Position numbers and translations under genes: made by a program. From assembly GCF_004348895.1 (NCBI RefSeq), contig NZ_RRZK01000007.1, forward strand, positions 496,001 to 560,000: a stretch of DNA of 64,000 nt. Direction: 5' to 3'. Source of the stretch: Pseudomonas vancouverensis (lineage in GTDB: Bacteria > Pseudomonadota > Gammaproteobacteria > Pseudomonadales > Pseudomonadaceae). The notes under the pieces were generated by a model. The model was not told where the DNA came from and did no database searches. It worked only from the letters and a program-made list of their open reading frames with translations. Below are positions 9,901 through 19,316 of this stretch, piece by piece. Position 1 is the stretch's first letter, and every line of letters begins with the position of its first letter.

Positions 9901-12858
9901 ATGCCCTTGCCGCCGCAGCGTCTCGCCCTGACCATTGCCCTGCTGATCAGCGCCACCAGCACGCAAGCCAAGAACGTAAACATCGACACCGCCACCACCA
10001 CCGCGCAAACCCTCGGCGGCAGCGACACCCTGACGATATCCGCCCCCGGCAGCATCACCAATGCGGGGAAAACCGTCAGCCTCAAGGACAGCACCAGCGG
10101 CGCTGGCGTGATCATCGATAACGCCGGGCAGATCATTTCCACCGGCGGCCGGGCCATCGACAGCAGTGGCGACCTGACGCAGGCGCGCAACTACAGCATT
10201 TACAACCGCGCCGGTGGCCAGATTCTCGGTTTCAACGACGCGTTGCGCATCGACAGCAATTTCGTCAGCGGCAGTCTGTTGATCGACAACAGCGGGATCA
10301 TTCGCTCGACCACCGGCCAAGGCCTGGACCTTGATGCACTGCGCAGCAACGGGGTGACGACCACCATCATCAACCGCGCCGGCGCACTGATTCGCGGTGA
10401 CGCCAGCGACGGCATGAAGACCGGCGCCAATGCCACGATCACCAACTACGGCGAGATCTCTACCGGCGACTCACATAACGCCGACGAGAAGTTCGATGGC
10501 ATCGATATCGATAGTGCCACCGGCGTCACGGTGACCAACTACGGCACCATCTCCGGCGGTCGTCACGGCATCACCACTGACCTCGGGGCGACGCTGGTCA
10601 ACTATGGGCAGATTACCGGGCGCAATGGCTCCGGTTTTGGCTCCGATGGTGACGGCACGGTGATCAACCACGGCACCATCACCGGCGCGTATTCCGGCCT
10701 GCAAGCCAACGGTGACGGCGATGGTGTCGACATCGACAAGATCGCCCACATTGAAAACTACGGCACCATTCAGGGTGTCGGCGCCGGTGGCGTGGACAAG
10801 GGTGGTTTCGCCAACGGCAGTGAAGGCATCGCCCTGGGCGGCGGTTACATTTTGAACGCCAAGGGCGCGCTGATCAGCGGTGCCGACAGTGCGATTCTGG
10901 TGGACGACGGCAGCGGCGGCTCCGGCGTGGCAGCGACCACTCTGGAAAACTACGGCACGATTCAGGGCCTCAATGGTTTCGGCGTGAAACTGGTGGGCGA
11001 GTTCGCCGACACCGTCATCAACGGCGGCACCATCAGTGGCAGCAACGGTTTGGCCCTCGACTTGGGCGGCGGCAACGACAACCTGACCTTGCGCAGCGGC
11101 AGCCGTTTTATCGGCCTGGTCGACGGCGGCAGCGGTTACGACCGTATAGTGATGGACGATGCCGCAGGCGGCAGCTTTGGCGACAGCCGCAATTTCGAAT
11201 TTCTCGAGGTCAGGCAAGGCGCCTGGACGCTGACCGGCAACGGCGATTTCAGCGACGGTGGTGCGGTACGCAATGGCGCACGCCTGATCAACCAGGGTGG
11301 CATCGCCGGCAGCATGACCGTGGATGCCGGTGGCGTGTATGCCGGCGGCGGTTCGGTGGGCAATCTGCAGGTCGACGGTACATTGCAGACCAACACTCAA
11401 CTCGGCACGGCGAAGATCAGCCACGATCTGACTTTCGGCAGCGGCGGCACGCTGGCTTACGGTGTCAACGCCGATGGCAGCAGCGCCCCGGTAATCGTCG
11501 GTGGCACGGCCAATCTGAACGGCGCCACCCTCGCAGTGAACCCCGGCAGTGGCACTTATCCCTGGCAAAGTCGCTACACCGTACTGCAAGCGGCAAGCAT
11601 CAACGGCACCTTCGGCAACGTCACCAGCGACTACGCATTCCTCACGCCAACCCTGGCGTACACACCGACCGCAGTCGACCTGACGTACACGCGCAACGAC
11701 GTAGCGTTCAACGAAATGGCCCTGACCGGTAACGGGGGCAACGCCGCCAACAGCCTGGCCTCTCTGGGCAAGAACAACGTGTTGTACAACGCCTTGCTCA
11801 ACACCAGTACCACCAGTGCGGGCGCGGCCATCGAGCAATTGGCCGGGGCCAGCAACGCCAACCTGACCAGCGCAACGCTCGGCGCCAGCAGCCAGGTCGG
11901 CAGCAGCATGCTCTCGACCATGCGGCAGATGGGCGGTAGCTCGGGGCTGATGGTCGGTCTGGAGCAAAAGGACACGCCGGTGCTCGCCGCCAATGGGGTG
12001 CCAACCGAAGCGCGCAACCTGAACGACCCGAATGCGCAGGGTCGTCTCTGGCTGCAAGCCATCGGCGGCTACGGCAAGCTCGATGGCGAACACGGCAACA
12101 GCAGCCTTGAACAACGCACCAAGGGCAGCGTGATCGGCGCCGATTGGGCGCTCAATCCACAATGGCGCCTGGGTGTATTGGGCGGCTATTCCAAAACCGA
12201 TCTGGATGCCACGGGCAGCGATGGCAACGTCGAGAGCTGGCACGCCGGGGTGTATGCCGTGCATCAGAACGGTCCGATGGCCTTGCGTTTGGGTGCGGCC
12301 TACAGTGGCCATCAAGGGGACAGCAAACGCACGGTGGCCTTCGATGGCTTCAACGACCGCCTCAAGGGCGACTACGACGCCGACAGCCAGCAAGCCTTCG
12401 CGGAACTGGGCTACGCACTGGGCAATGGCCGGCTCAGCACCGAGCCTTTCGCCAGCCTCGGCTATCAGCGCTATCACCGCGACAGCTACCAGGAAAAAGG
12501 CGGCCCCGCCGCGCTGCAAGTCGATGCGCAGACCCAGGACAACTTCAACAGCACCCTCGGCGTACGCCTGGCCTACCTCGGCACCCTGGACAACGGCATG
12601 AGCCTGACGCCGCGCGTGACCACCGGCTGGAAACACACCTATGGCGATGTCAGCAACTCTACACGCCAGGCTTTTGTGGTCGGCGGAACGGCGTTCAGTG
12701 TCGACGGCAGCTCCCTGGATCGGGACAGCCTGGTGCTGGAAGCGGGCGTTGACCTGGGCATTTCCGCTCGCCACACGATAGGCGTCGGCTACAGCGGCGA
12801 AATCGGCAACAACAGCCGCAACCACGGATTGATCGGGCAGTGGCAGATGGCGTTCTAA
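9901..12858 (+). CDS. Autotransporter with beta-helical passenger and C-terminal beta-barrel
   Basis: 985 residues. A signal peptide (about residues 1-23, ending STQA) is followed by a beta-helix passenger built of degenerate repeats such as VTNYGTISGG, LVNYGQITGR, VINHGTITGA and LENYGTIQGL. An autochaperone-like stretch precedes the outer-membrane barrel (about residues 700-985), which begins GRLWLQAIGGYGKLDG and ends in the aromatic QWQMAF required by the Bam machinery. It is a type Va secreted surface protein; adhesion or biofilm roles are usual for such passengers but no catalytic motif is visible. No strong ribosome-binding site precedes the ATG. The 185 bases upstream hold no other gene that I can see. 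Confidence 0.92.
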   Translation: MPLPPQRLALTIALLISATSTQAKNVNIDTATTTAQTLGGSDTLTISAPGSITNAGKTVSLKDSTSGAGVIIDNAGQIISTGGRAIDSSGDLTQARNYSIYNRAGGQILGFNDALRIDSNFVSGSLLIDNSGIIRSTTGQGLDLDALRSNGVTTTIINRAGALIRGDASDGMKTGANATITNYGEISTGDSHNADEKFDGIDIDSATGVTVTNYGTISGGRHGITTDLGATLVNYGQITGRNGSGFGSDGDGTVINHGTITGAYSGLQANGDGDGVDIDKIAHIENYGTIQGVGAGGVDKGGFANGSEGIALGGGYILNAKGALISGADSAILVDDGSGGSGVAATTLENYGTIQGLNGFGVKLVGEFADTVINGGTISGSNGLALDLGGGNDNLTLRSGSRFIGLVDGGSGYDRIVMDDAAGGSFGDSRNFEFLEVRQGAWTLTGNGDFSDGGAVRNGARLINQGGIAGSMTVDAGGVYAGGGSVGNLQVDGTLQTNTQLGTAKISHDLTFGSGGTLAYGVNADGSSAPVIVGGTANLNGATLAVNPGSGTYPWQSRYTVLQAASINGTFGNVTSDYAFLTPTLAYTPTAVDLTYTRNDVAFNEMALTGNGGNAANSLASLGKNNVLYNALLNTSTTSAGAAIEQLAGASNANLTSATLGASSQVGSSMLSTMRQMGGSSGLMVGLEQKDTPVLAANGVPTEARNLNDPNAQGRLWLQAIGGYGKLDGEHGNSSLEQRTKGSVIGADWALNPQWRLGVLGGYSKTDLDATGSDGNVESWHAGVYAVHQNGPMALRLGAAYSGHQGDSKRTVAFDGFNDRLKGDYDADSQQAFAELGYALGNGRLSTEPFASLGYQRYHRDSYQEKGGPAALQVDAQTQDNFNSTLGVRLAYLGTLDNGMSLTPRVTTGWKHTYGDVSNSTRQAFVVGGTAFSVDGSSLDRDSLVLEAGVDLGISARHTIGVGYSGEIGNNSRNHGLIGQWQMAF

Positions 12859-12903
12859 CTACAACAGTGTTCAGCCACCTGTCAGTGGGCGAATAAGCCA
12901 GGC

Positions 12904-12930
12904 AAAAAAAAGGGGAGCACATGCCCCCCC
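12904..12930 (-). terminator. Terminator of the pycA-oadA operon
   Basis: Read on the minus strand, a GGGG-GCA / TGC-T-CCCC hairpin is followed by eight T residues, about 35 bases after the oadA-like stop codon. It may also block transcripts arriving from the convergent autotransporter gene. Confidence 0.75.
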
Positions 12931-12963
12931 GAGGTATAAAGCGTTGTTATCGAGGCTGTTAAC

Positions 12964-14772
12964 TCAGCCTTCGATTTCGATCAGGATTTCGCCCGGGTTG
13001 ACCCGGTCGCCCTTGGCGACGTGAATGGCAGTGACCTTGCCGGCGATGGCCGCCTGGACTTCGGTTTCCATCTTCATCGCTTCGGTGATCAGGACAGCCT
13101 GGCCCGCCTTGACGGTGTCACCCTCCTTGACCAGCACATCGACAATGTTGCCCGGCATGGTGGTGCTGACGTGGCCCGGTGCGCTGGCTTGCTTGCGCTT
13201 GCTGCTGCCACCGCCGACGAACTCGTTGAGCGGTTCGAACACCACTTCTTCCGGCATGCCGTCGATGGACAGGTAGAAGTGACGCTTGCCTTCAGACTTC
13301 ACACCGACACCGGTAATGTCGACGCGATAGGTTTCGCCGTGAACGTCGATGACGAACTCGGTCGGCACGCCTTCGCCACCGGCCGAAGCGACCTTGCCCG
13401 CTTCCGGAATCGGCAGCAGTACTTCAGGGGTCAGGGTGCCGGCGGCACGCTCTTCGAGGAACTTGCGCCCGATGTCCGGGAACATGGCGAAGGTCAGCAC
13501 GTCTTCTTCGGACTTGGCCAGAGCACCGATATCGGCACGCAGCTTGGCCATTTCCGGCTTGAGCAGGTCGGCCGGACGCACGTCGATCACTTCTTCACTG
13601 CCGATGGCCTGACGACGCAGTTGCTCGTTCACGGTGCCCGGCGCCTTGCCGTAGCCGCCCTGCAAGTACAGCTTCACTTCGTTGGTGATGGTCTTGTAGC
13701 GTTCGCCGGCCAGTACGTTGAAGAACGCCTGGGTACCGACGATCTGCGAGGTCGGGGTTACCAGCGGCGGGAAGCCAAGGTCTTCGCGAACCCGCGGGAT
13801 TTCGGCCAGCACTTCACTCATGCGGTTCAGTGCGCCCTGCTCTTTCAACTGGTTGGCCAGGTTGGAAATCATCCCGCCCGGTACCTGGTTGACTTGCACA
13901 CGGGTGTCGACCGCGGTGAATTCGCTTTCGAACTGGTGGTATTTCTTGCGCACGGCGTAGAAGTACAGGCCGATCTCCTGCAGCAGCTCCAGGTTCAGGC
14001 CGGTGTCGAACTCGGTGCCTTTGAGGGCAGCGACCATCGACTCGGTGCCCGGGTGGCTGGTGCCCGATGCGAAGCTGGAGATCGCGGTATCGATGTGATC
14101 AGCACCATTTTCGATGGCCTTGAGTTGGCACATCGCGGCCAGGCCAGCGGTGTCGTGGGAGTGGATGAACACCGGCAGCGACTGCTCGGCCTTCAGTGCG
14201 CGAACCAGTTCACCTGTAGCGTACGGGGTCAGCAGACCGGCCATGTCCTTGATCGCCACCGAGTCGCAACCCATGGCTTCCATCTGCTTGGCCTGGGTGA
14301 CGAACGCATCGATGGTGTGCACCGGGCTGGTGGTGTAGGCGATAGTGCCCTGGGCATGCTTGCCCGCCGCCTTCACTGCTTCAATGGCCACGCGCAGGTT
14401 ACGCACGTCGTTCATGGCGTCGAAGATACGGAACACGTCGATGCCGTTAACCGCTGCCTTGGCGACGAAGGCTTTGACCACGTCGTCGCTGTAGTGGCGG
14501 TAGCCCAGCAGGTTCTGGCCACGCAGCAGCATTTGCAGGCGGGTGTTAGGCAGTGCCGCGCGCAGTTGGCGCAAACGCTCCCACGGGTCTTCTTTCAGAA
14601 AACGGACGCAGGCGTCGAATGTCGCGCCGCCCCAGCACTCCAGCGACCAGTAGCCAACCTTGTCGAGCTTGTCGCAGATCGGCAGCATGTCTTCGGTGCG
14701 CATGCGGGTCGCGAGCAGCGATTGGTGGGCGTCGCGCAGGATGGTGTCGGTTACATGAATCTTCTTGCTCAT
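12964..14772 (-). CDS. oadA: Pyruvate carboxylase subunit B / oxaloacetate-decarboxylase-alpha-like (carboxyltransferase plus biotin carrier)
   Basis: 602 residues from the ATG giving MSKKIHVTDTILRDAHQ, which has a GAGGA site 8 bases upstream; an upstream GTG (14787) lacks one. The N-terminal HMGL-like carboxyltransferase domain (DTILRDAHQSL, YWSLECWGGATFDAC) binds the catalytic metal, a conserved carboxylase domain follows, and the C-terminal biotinyl domain carries the biotinylation motif EAMKMETE. With the biotin carboxylase 11 bases upstream it forms the two-subunit pyruvate carboxylase of pseudomonads, which makes oxaloacetate from pyruvate for anaplerosis. No sodium-pump beta/gamma subunits are present, so decarboxylase function is unlikely. 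Confidence 0.95.
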   Translation of the reverse strand: MSKKIHVTDTILRDAHQSLLATRMRTEDMLPICDKLDKVGYWSLECWGGATFDACVRFLKEDPWERLRQLRAALPNTRLQMLLRGQNLLGYRHYSDDVVKAFVAKAAVNGIDVFRIFDAMNDVRNLRVAIEAVKAAGKHAQGTIAYTTSPVHTIDAFVTQAKQMEAMGCDSVAIKDMAGLLTPYATGELVRALKAEQSLPVFIHSHDTAGLAAMCQLKAIENGADHIDTAISSFASGTSHPGTESMVAALKGTEFDTGLNLELLQEIGLYFYAVRKKYHQFESEFTAVDTRVQVNQVPGGMISNLANQLKEQGALNRMSEVLAEIPRVREDLGFPPLVTPTSQIVGTQAFFNVLAGERYKTITNEVKLYLQGGYGKAPGTVNEQLRRQAIGSEEVIDVRPADLLKPEMAKLRADIGALAKSEEDVLTFAMFPDIGRKFLEERAAGTLTPEVLLPIPEAGKVASAGGEGVPTEFVIDVHGETYRVDITGVGVKSEGKRHFYLSIDGMPEEVVFEPLNEFVGGGSSKRKQASAPGHVSTTMPGNIVDVLVKEGDTVKAGQAVLITEAMKMETEVQAAIAGKVTAIHVAKGDRVNPGEILIEIEG

Positions 14773-14783
14773 TGTTCTATTCC

Positions 14784-16199
<1,416 letters not shown>

Positions 16200-16333
16200 T
16201 TGGAGTTTCCCTTGAGCCGGTAGTACCCACGACCTGCTAGACCCAGGTCGACGCGTGACCAAATGTTTCAATCTGGTCGCAGGGCCACACTAGCGCTCAC
16301 AAGGGATTAACAAAAATGAATAAAAATTGGGTC

Positions 16334-16364
16334 GTGCATAAGTAAAGACTTATAGTTGATGCAC
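16334..16364. promoter_or_regulatory. Nested dyad, likely PycR (LysR-type) binding site
   Basis: Inner perfect repeat ATAAGT-AAAG-ACTTAT (16338-16353) fits the T-N11-A LysR-box pattern. Outer arms GTGCAT (16334-16339) and ATGCAC (16359-16364) enclose it. It lies between the divergent pycA and lysR-type genes, 27 bases upstream of the regulator start, where LysR proteins usually bind. Assignment to this regulator is inference. Confidence 0.55.
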
Positions 16365-16390
16365 AAGCCAAGAACAAAAGTGAGTGAATA

Positions 16391-17353
16391 ATGCGTAAGT
16401 CATTGATGCGTATGACTTTGCGTCAATTGCAGATCTTCAACGAGGTCTGCGATTTGCGGTCCTATAGCCGTGCGGCCGACGAAATGTCTCTCACACAACC
16501 CGCCGTGAGCCTGCAGATTCGCCAGCTTGAAGAGCTGATTGGCCAGCCTTTGTTCGATTATGTCGGCAAAAAACTCTACATGACTGAAGCCGCTGAAGCG
16601 TTACAGCGCGCAAGCCGGGACATTTTCGGCCGCCTGGAAAACCTCGACATGCAGCTGTCGGACATGCAGGGCTCGCTGCAAGGGCAGCTGAAACTGGCCA
16701 TCGAATCCAGCGCCAAGTACTTCGTACCGCACCTGTTCGCGGCCTTCAAGCGCCAGCATCCGGAAGTGAATTTGCAGCTGACGGTGGTCAATCGCGGCCA
16801 GGTCATCCGGCGCCTTTCCGACAATCGCGATGACCTGGTGATCATGTCCATGGTGCCCCAGGACATGGGCCTGGAGTTCCTGCCATTCCTGAACAACCCG
16901 ATCGTCGCCGTCGCACCACCGGATCATCCGTTGTGTCACATGGGGCCTTTGCGCTTGCAGGATCTGGAGCCTTACACTCTGTTGTTGCGTGAGCCTGGCT
17001 CAGGTACGCGGTTGGCGTGCGAGGAGTATTTCAAAGAGAAGCGCGTGCACTTCAACCAGACTCAGGAAGTCTCGTCGGCCGAGGCGCAGCGTGAATGTGT
17101 CCTGGCAGGCTTGGGCGTTGCGCTGTTGACGCGTCACGCCCTGAACCTTGAGTTGGCCACCGGCGGCTTGATCGAACTGCCAGTCGAGGAACTGCCGCTC
17201 TACCGCAGCTGGTGCCTGGTGCAGGCCAAGGCAAAACGCCTGTCACCGGTTGCTCACGCGTTCCTTGCCTTCATCCGCAGTGAACGGATTCAGATCAGCG
17301 CCCTGGTTGAGCGTTTCGACGGGAAGCTGCGGGAGATGTCTGCCAGAAGTTGA
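16391..17353 (+). CDS. pycR: LysR-type regulator PycR of the pyruvate carboxylase genes
   Basis: 320 residues. The N-terminal helix-turn-helix (TLRQLQIFNEVCDLRSYSRAADEMSLTQPAVSLQIRQLEELIG, written here only as a location: residues 9-51) is followed by a two-lobed effector-binding domain from about residue 95. It is divergent from pycA, matching P. aeruginosa PA5437 (PycR). A GTGAG sequence lies 8 bases before the ATG. The 3' end overlaps a small minus-strand gene by 59 bases. Confidence 0.93.
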   Translation: MRKSLMRMTLRQLQIFNEVCDLRSYSRAADEMSLTQPAVSLQIRQLEELIGQPLFDYVGKKLYMTEAAEALQRASRDIFGRLENLDMQLSDMQGSLQGQLKLAIESSAKYFVPHLFAAFKRQHPEVNLQLTVVNRGQVIRRLSDNRDDLVIMSMVPQDMGLEFLPFLNNPIVAVAPPDHPLCHMGPLRLQDLEPYTLLLREPGSGTRLACEEYFKEKRVHFNQTQEVSSAEAQRECVLAGLGVALLTRHALNLELATGGLIELPVEELPLYRSWCLVQAKAKRLSPVAHAFLAFIRSERIQISALVERFDGKLREMSARS

Positions 17354-17504
17354 GTTCCAGCTCAGGGAAATCACCGATTTCTGCCAGCAGTTGACGGCGT
17401 TCGCAGCGGTCTTCGATGGCGCGGCGAAATTCCATGCGGCGCTGATCTTCTTGCTGGCGGCGGGTTTTGACAGCGCTGTTGCGTTCTTCGTAAGGCATGG
17501 CCAT
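17295..17504 (-). CDS. Small basic/acidic conserved-looking protein, function unknown
   Basis: 69 residues beginning MAMPYEERNSAVKTRRQQED and rich in Arg, Glu and Gln, consistent with a soluble, helical protein. A very good ribosome-binding site GGGAGA lies 6 bases before ATG 17504, better than for many neighbours, which is the main reason to call it. Its 3' end overlaps the end of pycR antisense by 59 bases. I recall similar short proteins annotated as hypothetical at this place in other pseudomonads, but cannot name a family. Confidence 0.65.
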   Translation of the reverse strand: MAMPYEERNSAVKTRRQQEDQRRMEFRRAIEDRCERRQLLAEIGDFPELELNFWQTSPAASRRNAQPGR

Positions 17505-17613
17505 TTCGAGTCTCCCAAGGCGAGTTCAGGAGCTTCAAGATAGGCGCGGGGGATGACGGTTTGGCGGCTCGGTCGTTACAGACTGATGAAGGTTGCGGTG
17601 TATTCAAGCACGC

Positions 17614-17706
17614 CTTCGCGAACAGGCTCGCTCACACAAGGGACCTTCAATGCAATACAAAATCCGCATGCGCCGCCAATCCTGTGGGAGCGAGCTTGCT
17701 CGCGAT
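17614..17706. repeat. REP pair (REPIN-like)
   Basis: Two divergently oriented copies of the fluorescens-type REP: CTTCGCGAACAGGCTCGCTC (17614-17633) and CCTGTGGGAGCGAGCTTGCT (17681-17700, continuing CGCGAT). They fill the gap between the small gene and the RpiR-type regulator. Confidence 0.85.
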
Positions 17707-17733
17707 CAAGGTCGGAACGAGCTTGCGATGACC

Positions 17734-18600
17734 TCAGTCATCCAGCGCTTTTACCGACTTGGGCGACAGGCGCAAGCTGCGCAGGCTGCGCTTGACGCTC
17801 TTGAGATGATTGACCAGGCTCGGACCGCGCGCCATCGCCACGCCCATCGCCAGCACGTCGATCACTACCAGGTGAGCGATACGCGAGGTCAGCGGCGTAT
17901 AGATTTCGGTGTCCTCGTGCACGTCGATCGCAAGGTTGACGGTAGACAACTCGGCCAGCGGCGTCGCGCTTGGGCACAAGGTAATCAACGAAGCGCCACT
18001 TTCGCGCACCAGGTTCGCCGTAATCAGCAAATCCTTGGAACGCCCGGACTGGGAAATACAGATCGCCACGTCAGTCGGTTTCAGCGTCACCGCTGACATC
18101 GCCTGCATGTGCGGGTCGGAATACGCCGCCGCGGTCAGCAGCAAGCGGAAGAACTTGTGCTGGGCGTCCGCCGCCACCGCACCCGAGGCACCAAAGCCGT
18201 AGAACTCGACACGCTGCGCCTGGGACATTAGCGTCACCGCCCTTTGCAGTTCTTGCGGGTCGAGCTTTTCGCGGACCTCCATCAGGGTATGCAGGGTTGT
18301 GTCGAAAATTTTCAGGCTGTAATCGGCAACCGAATCGTCTTCATGAATCGCGAACTGCCCGAAACTCGCCCCTGCCGCCAGGCTCTGGGCCAGCTTCAAC
18401 TTCAGGTCCTGAAAACCGGAACAGCCGATCGCACGGCAAAAACGCACGATGGTCGGCTCGCTGATGCCCACGCTGTGGGCCAGGTCAGCCATGGAGCTGT
18501 GCATCACCGCCGCAGGATCAAGCAGCACGTGGTCGGCGACCTTGAGCTCCGACTTGCGTAACAGGTGACGGGACTGGGCGATGTGTTGCAGCAGATTCAA
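17734..18600 (-). CDS. RpiR/HexR-family transcriptional regulator with SIS domain
   Basis: 288 residues. The N-terminal HTH_6 domain (residues 1-75, including SMADLAHSVGISEPTIVRFCRAIG) is followed by a SIS sugar-phosphate-binding domain (about 120-260; VEFYGFGASGAVAADAQHKF and ISQSGRSKDL). It resembles the HexR-like PA5438 more than canonical HexR, whose N-terminus differs. In P. aeruginosa this gene neighbours a second glucose-6-phosphate dehydrogenase; that partner is absent here. A perfect TGTAGT-TAT-ACTACA dyad lies 48 bases upstream, suggesting autoregulation. Confidence 0.9.
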   Translation of the reverse strand: MNLLQHIAQSRHLLRKSELKVADHVLLDPAAVMHSSMADLAHSVGISEPTIVRFCRAIGCSGFQDLKLKLAQSLAAGASFGQFAIHEDDSVADYSLKIFDTTLHTLMEVREKLDPQELQRAVTLMSQAQRVEFYGFGASGAVAADAQHKFFRLLLTAAAYSDPHMQAMSAVTLKPTDVAICISQSGRSKDLLITANLVRESGASLITLCPSATPLAELSTVNLAIDVHEDTEIYTPLTSRIAHLVVIDVLAMGVAMARGPSLVNHLKSVKRSLRSLRLSPKSVKALDD

Positions 18601-18647
18601 AGGGCTGGACTCTTTGTTATGGGCAGGCGCCGGGGATGTAGCACGCT

Positions 18648-18662
18648 TGTAGTTATACTACA
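18648..18662. promoter_or_regulatory. RpiR-type operator dyad
   Basis: Perfect palindrome TGTAGTTATACTACA, the form typical of RpiR-family sites, 48 bases upstream of the regulator's start. Single TGTAG half-sites occur at 18637-18641 and 18728-18732. The rest of the 340-base gap up to 18940 shows no gene I can support; it becomes AT-rich from about 18835, where the promoter of the following small gene probably lies. Confidence 0.6.
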
Positions 18663-18940
18663 TGAATCGGCTTTTTGCCTGCTCAATGCGTAACCGGATC
18701 CCCCTGATTTCAGCAGGCCGCGCTTCATGTAGCACTCACGGCCGCGCTCACCAGGGCCATTGGCCGTCATCTCTGCAATAACTTTGCCCTGATCTGCTTG
18801 CATCACCCCACAAACGCGCACAATCACGCCCATCAAAAAAGCTTACAACTTAAATAAAAACCATCCACACGCCCGCTAATTGAATCGATATATTCATCCG
18901 GCAGGAATGCAAATTGCCTAAATTACAGGAGTTAATGAAT

Positions 18941-19255
18941 ATGAATATTGAAACGAAAGACTGGACTGCACAAATCAACCGTATGCCAGGCGATACCTTT
19001 TTTCGCGTACAGGGTACCGTAACTGTTGATCATCCTGGCCTGAAGCCCAGACTGATATTCAGCCCGCTACAAGACAAATCATTCGATTTGCGTCTGATTT
19101 TGATCATTGAAGAGTGCCTCGGTATTTATTGGAAAGACAAAACGGACAAGCCTGTTGAATATAAAATAACGGGGGACTCTAACGTCTCGGGAATCAGTAT
19201 ATTTTTCGACGATAAGTTAGTTCACCATATCGATGAGATACTGATTACCCAATGA
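18941..19255 (+). CDS. AT-rich small hypothetical protein
   Basis: 104 residues starting MNIETKDWTAQINRMPGD. An AGGAG site (18927-18931) is 9 bases before ATG 18941 and only 3 before the in-frame ATG 18935, so I prefer 18941. It looks like a soluble all-beta domain with alternating hydrophobic residues (FRVQGTVTV, LRLILIIEE, ISIFFDD). No motif or signal peptide is visible. Its base composition is clearly lower in GC than its neighbours, which suggests horizontal acquisition. It sits alone between the RpiR gene and the EAL gene. Confidence 0.7.
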   Translation: MNIETKDWTAQINRMPGDTFFRVQGTVTVDHPGLKPRLIFSPLQDKSFDLRLILIIEECLGIYWKDKTDKPVEYKITGDSNVSGISIFFDDKLVHHIDEILITQ

Positions 19256-19273
19256 GGAATTTGCTTCCTGGCT

Positions 19274-19304
19274 TCCCGCCGAACACACATTGCGAGCGGC
19301 GGGA
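19274..19304. terminator. Hairpin between convergent genes
   Basis: Eight-base arms TCCCGCCG (19274-19281) and CGGCGGGA (19297-19304) with a 15-base loop, between the end of the AT-rich gene and the end of the GGDEF/EAL gene. No long T run follows on either strand, so termination would be weak or bidirectional. Confidence 0.45.
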
Positions 19305-19316
19305 CGTTTCCATCGT

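Noticed and set aside
10471..12825. A 784-codon minus-strand open frame opposite the autotransporter gene
   Set aside because: Antisense shadow of high-GC coding sequence; the plus-strand frame has a signal peptide, repeats and a beta-barrel.
18597..18836. A 79-codon minus-strand open frame upstream of the RpiR gene
   Set aside because: It has no ribosome-binding site, a random-looking translation, and covers the operator region.
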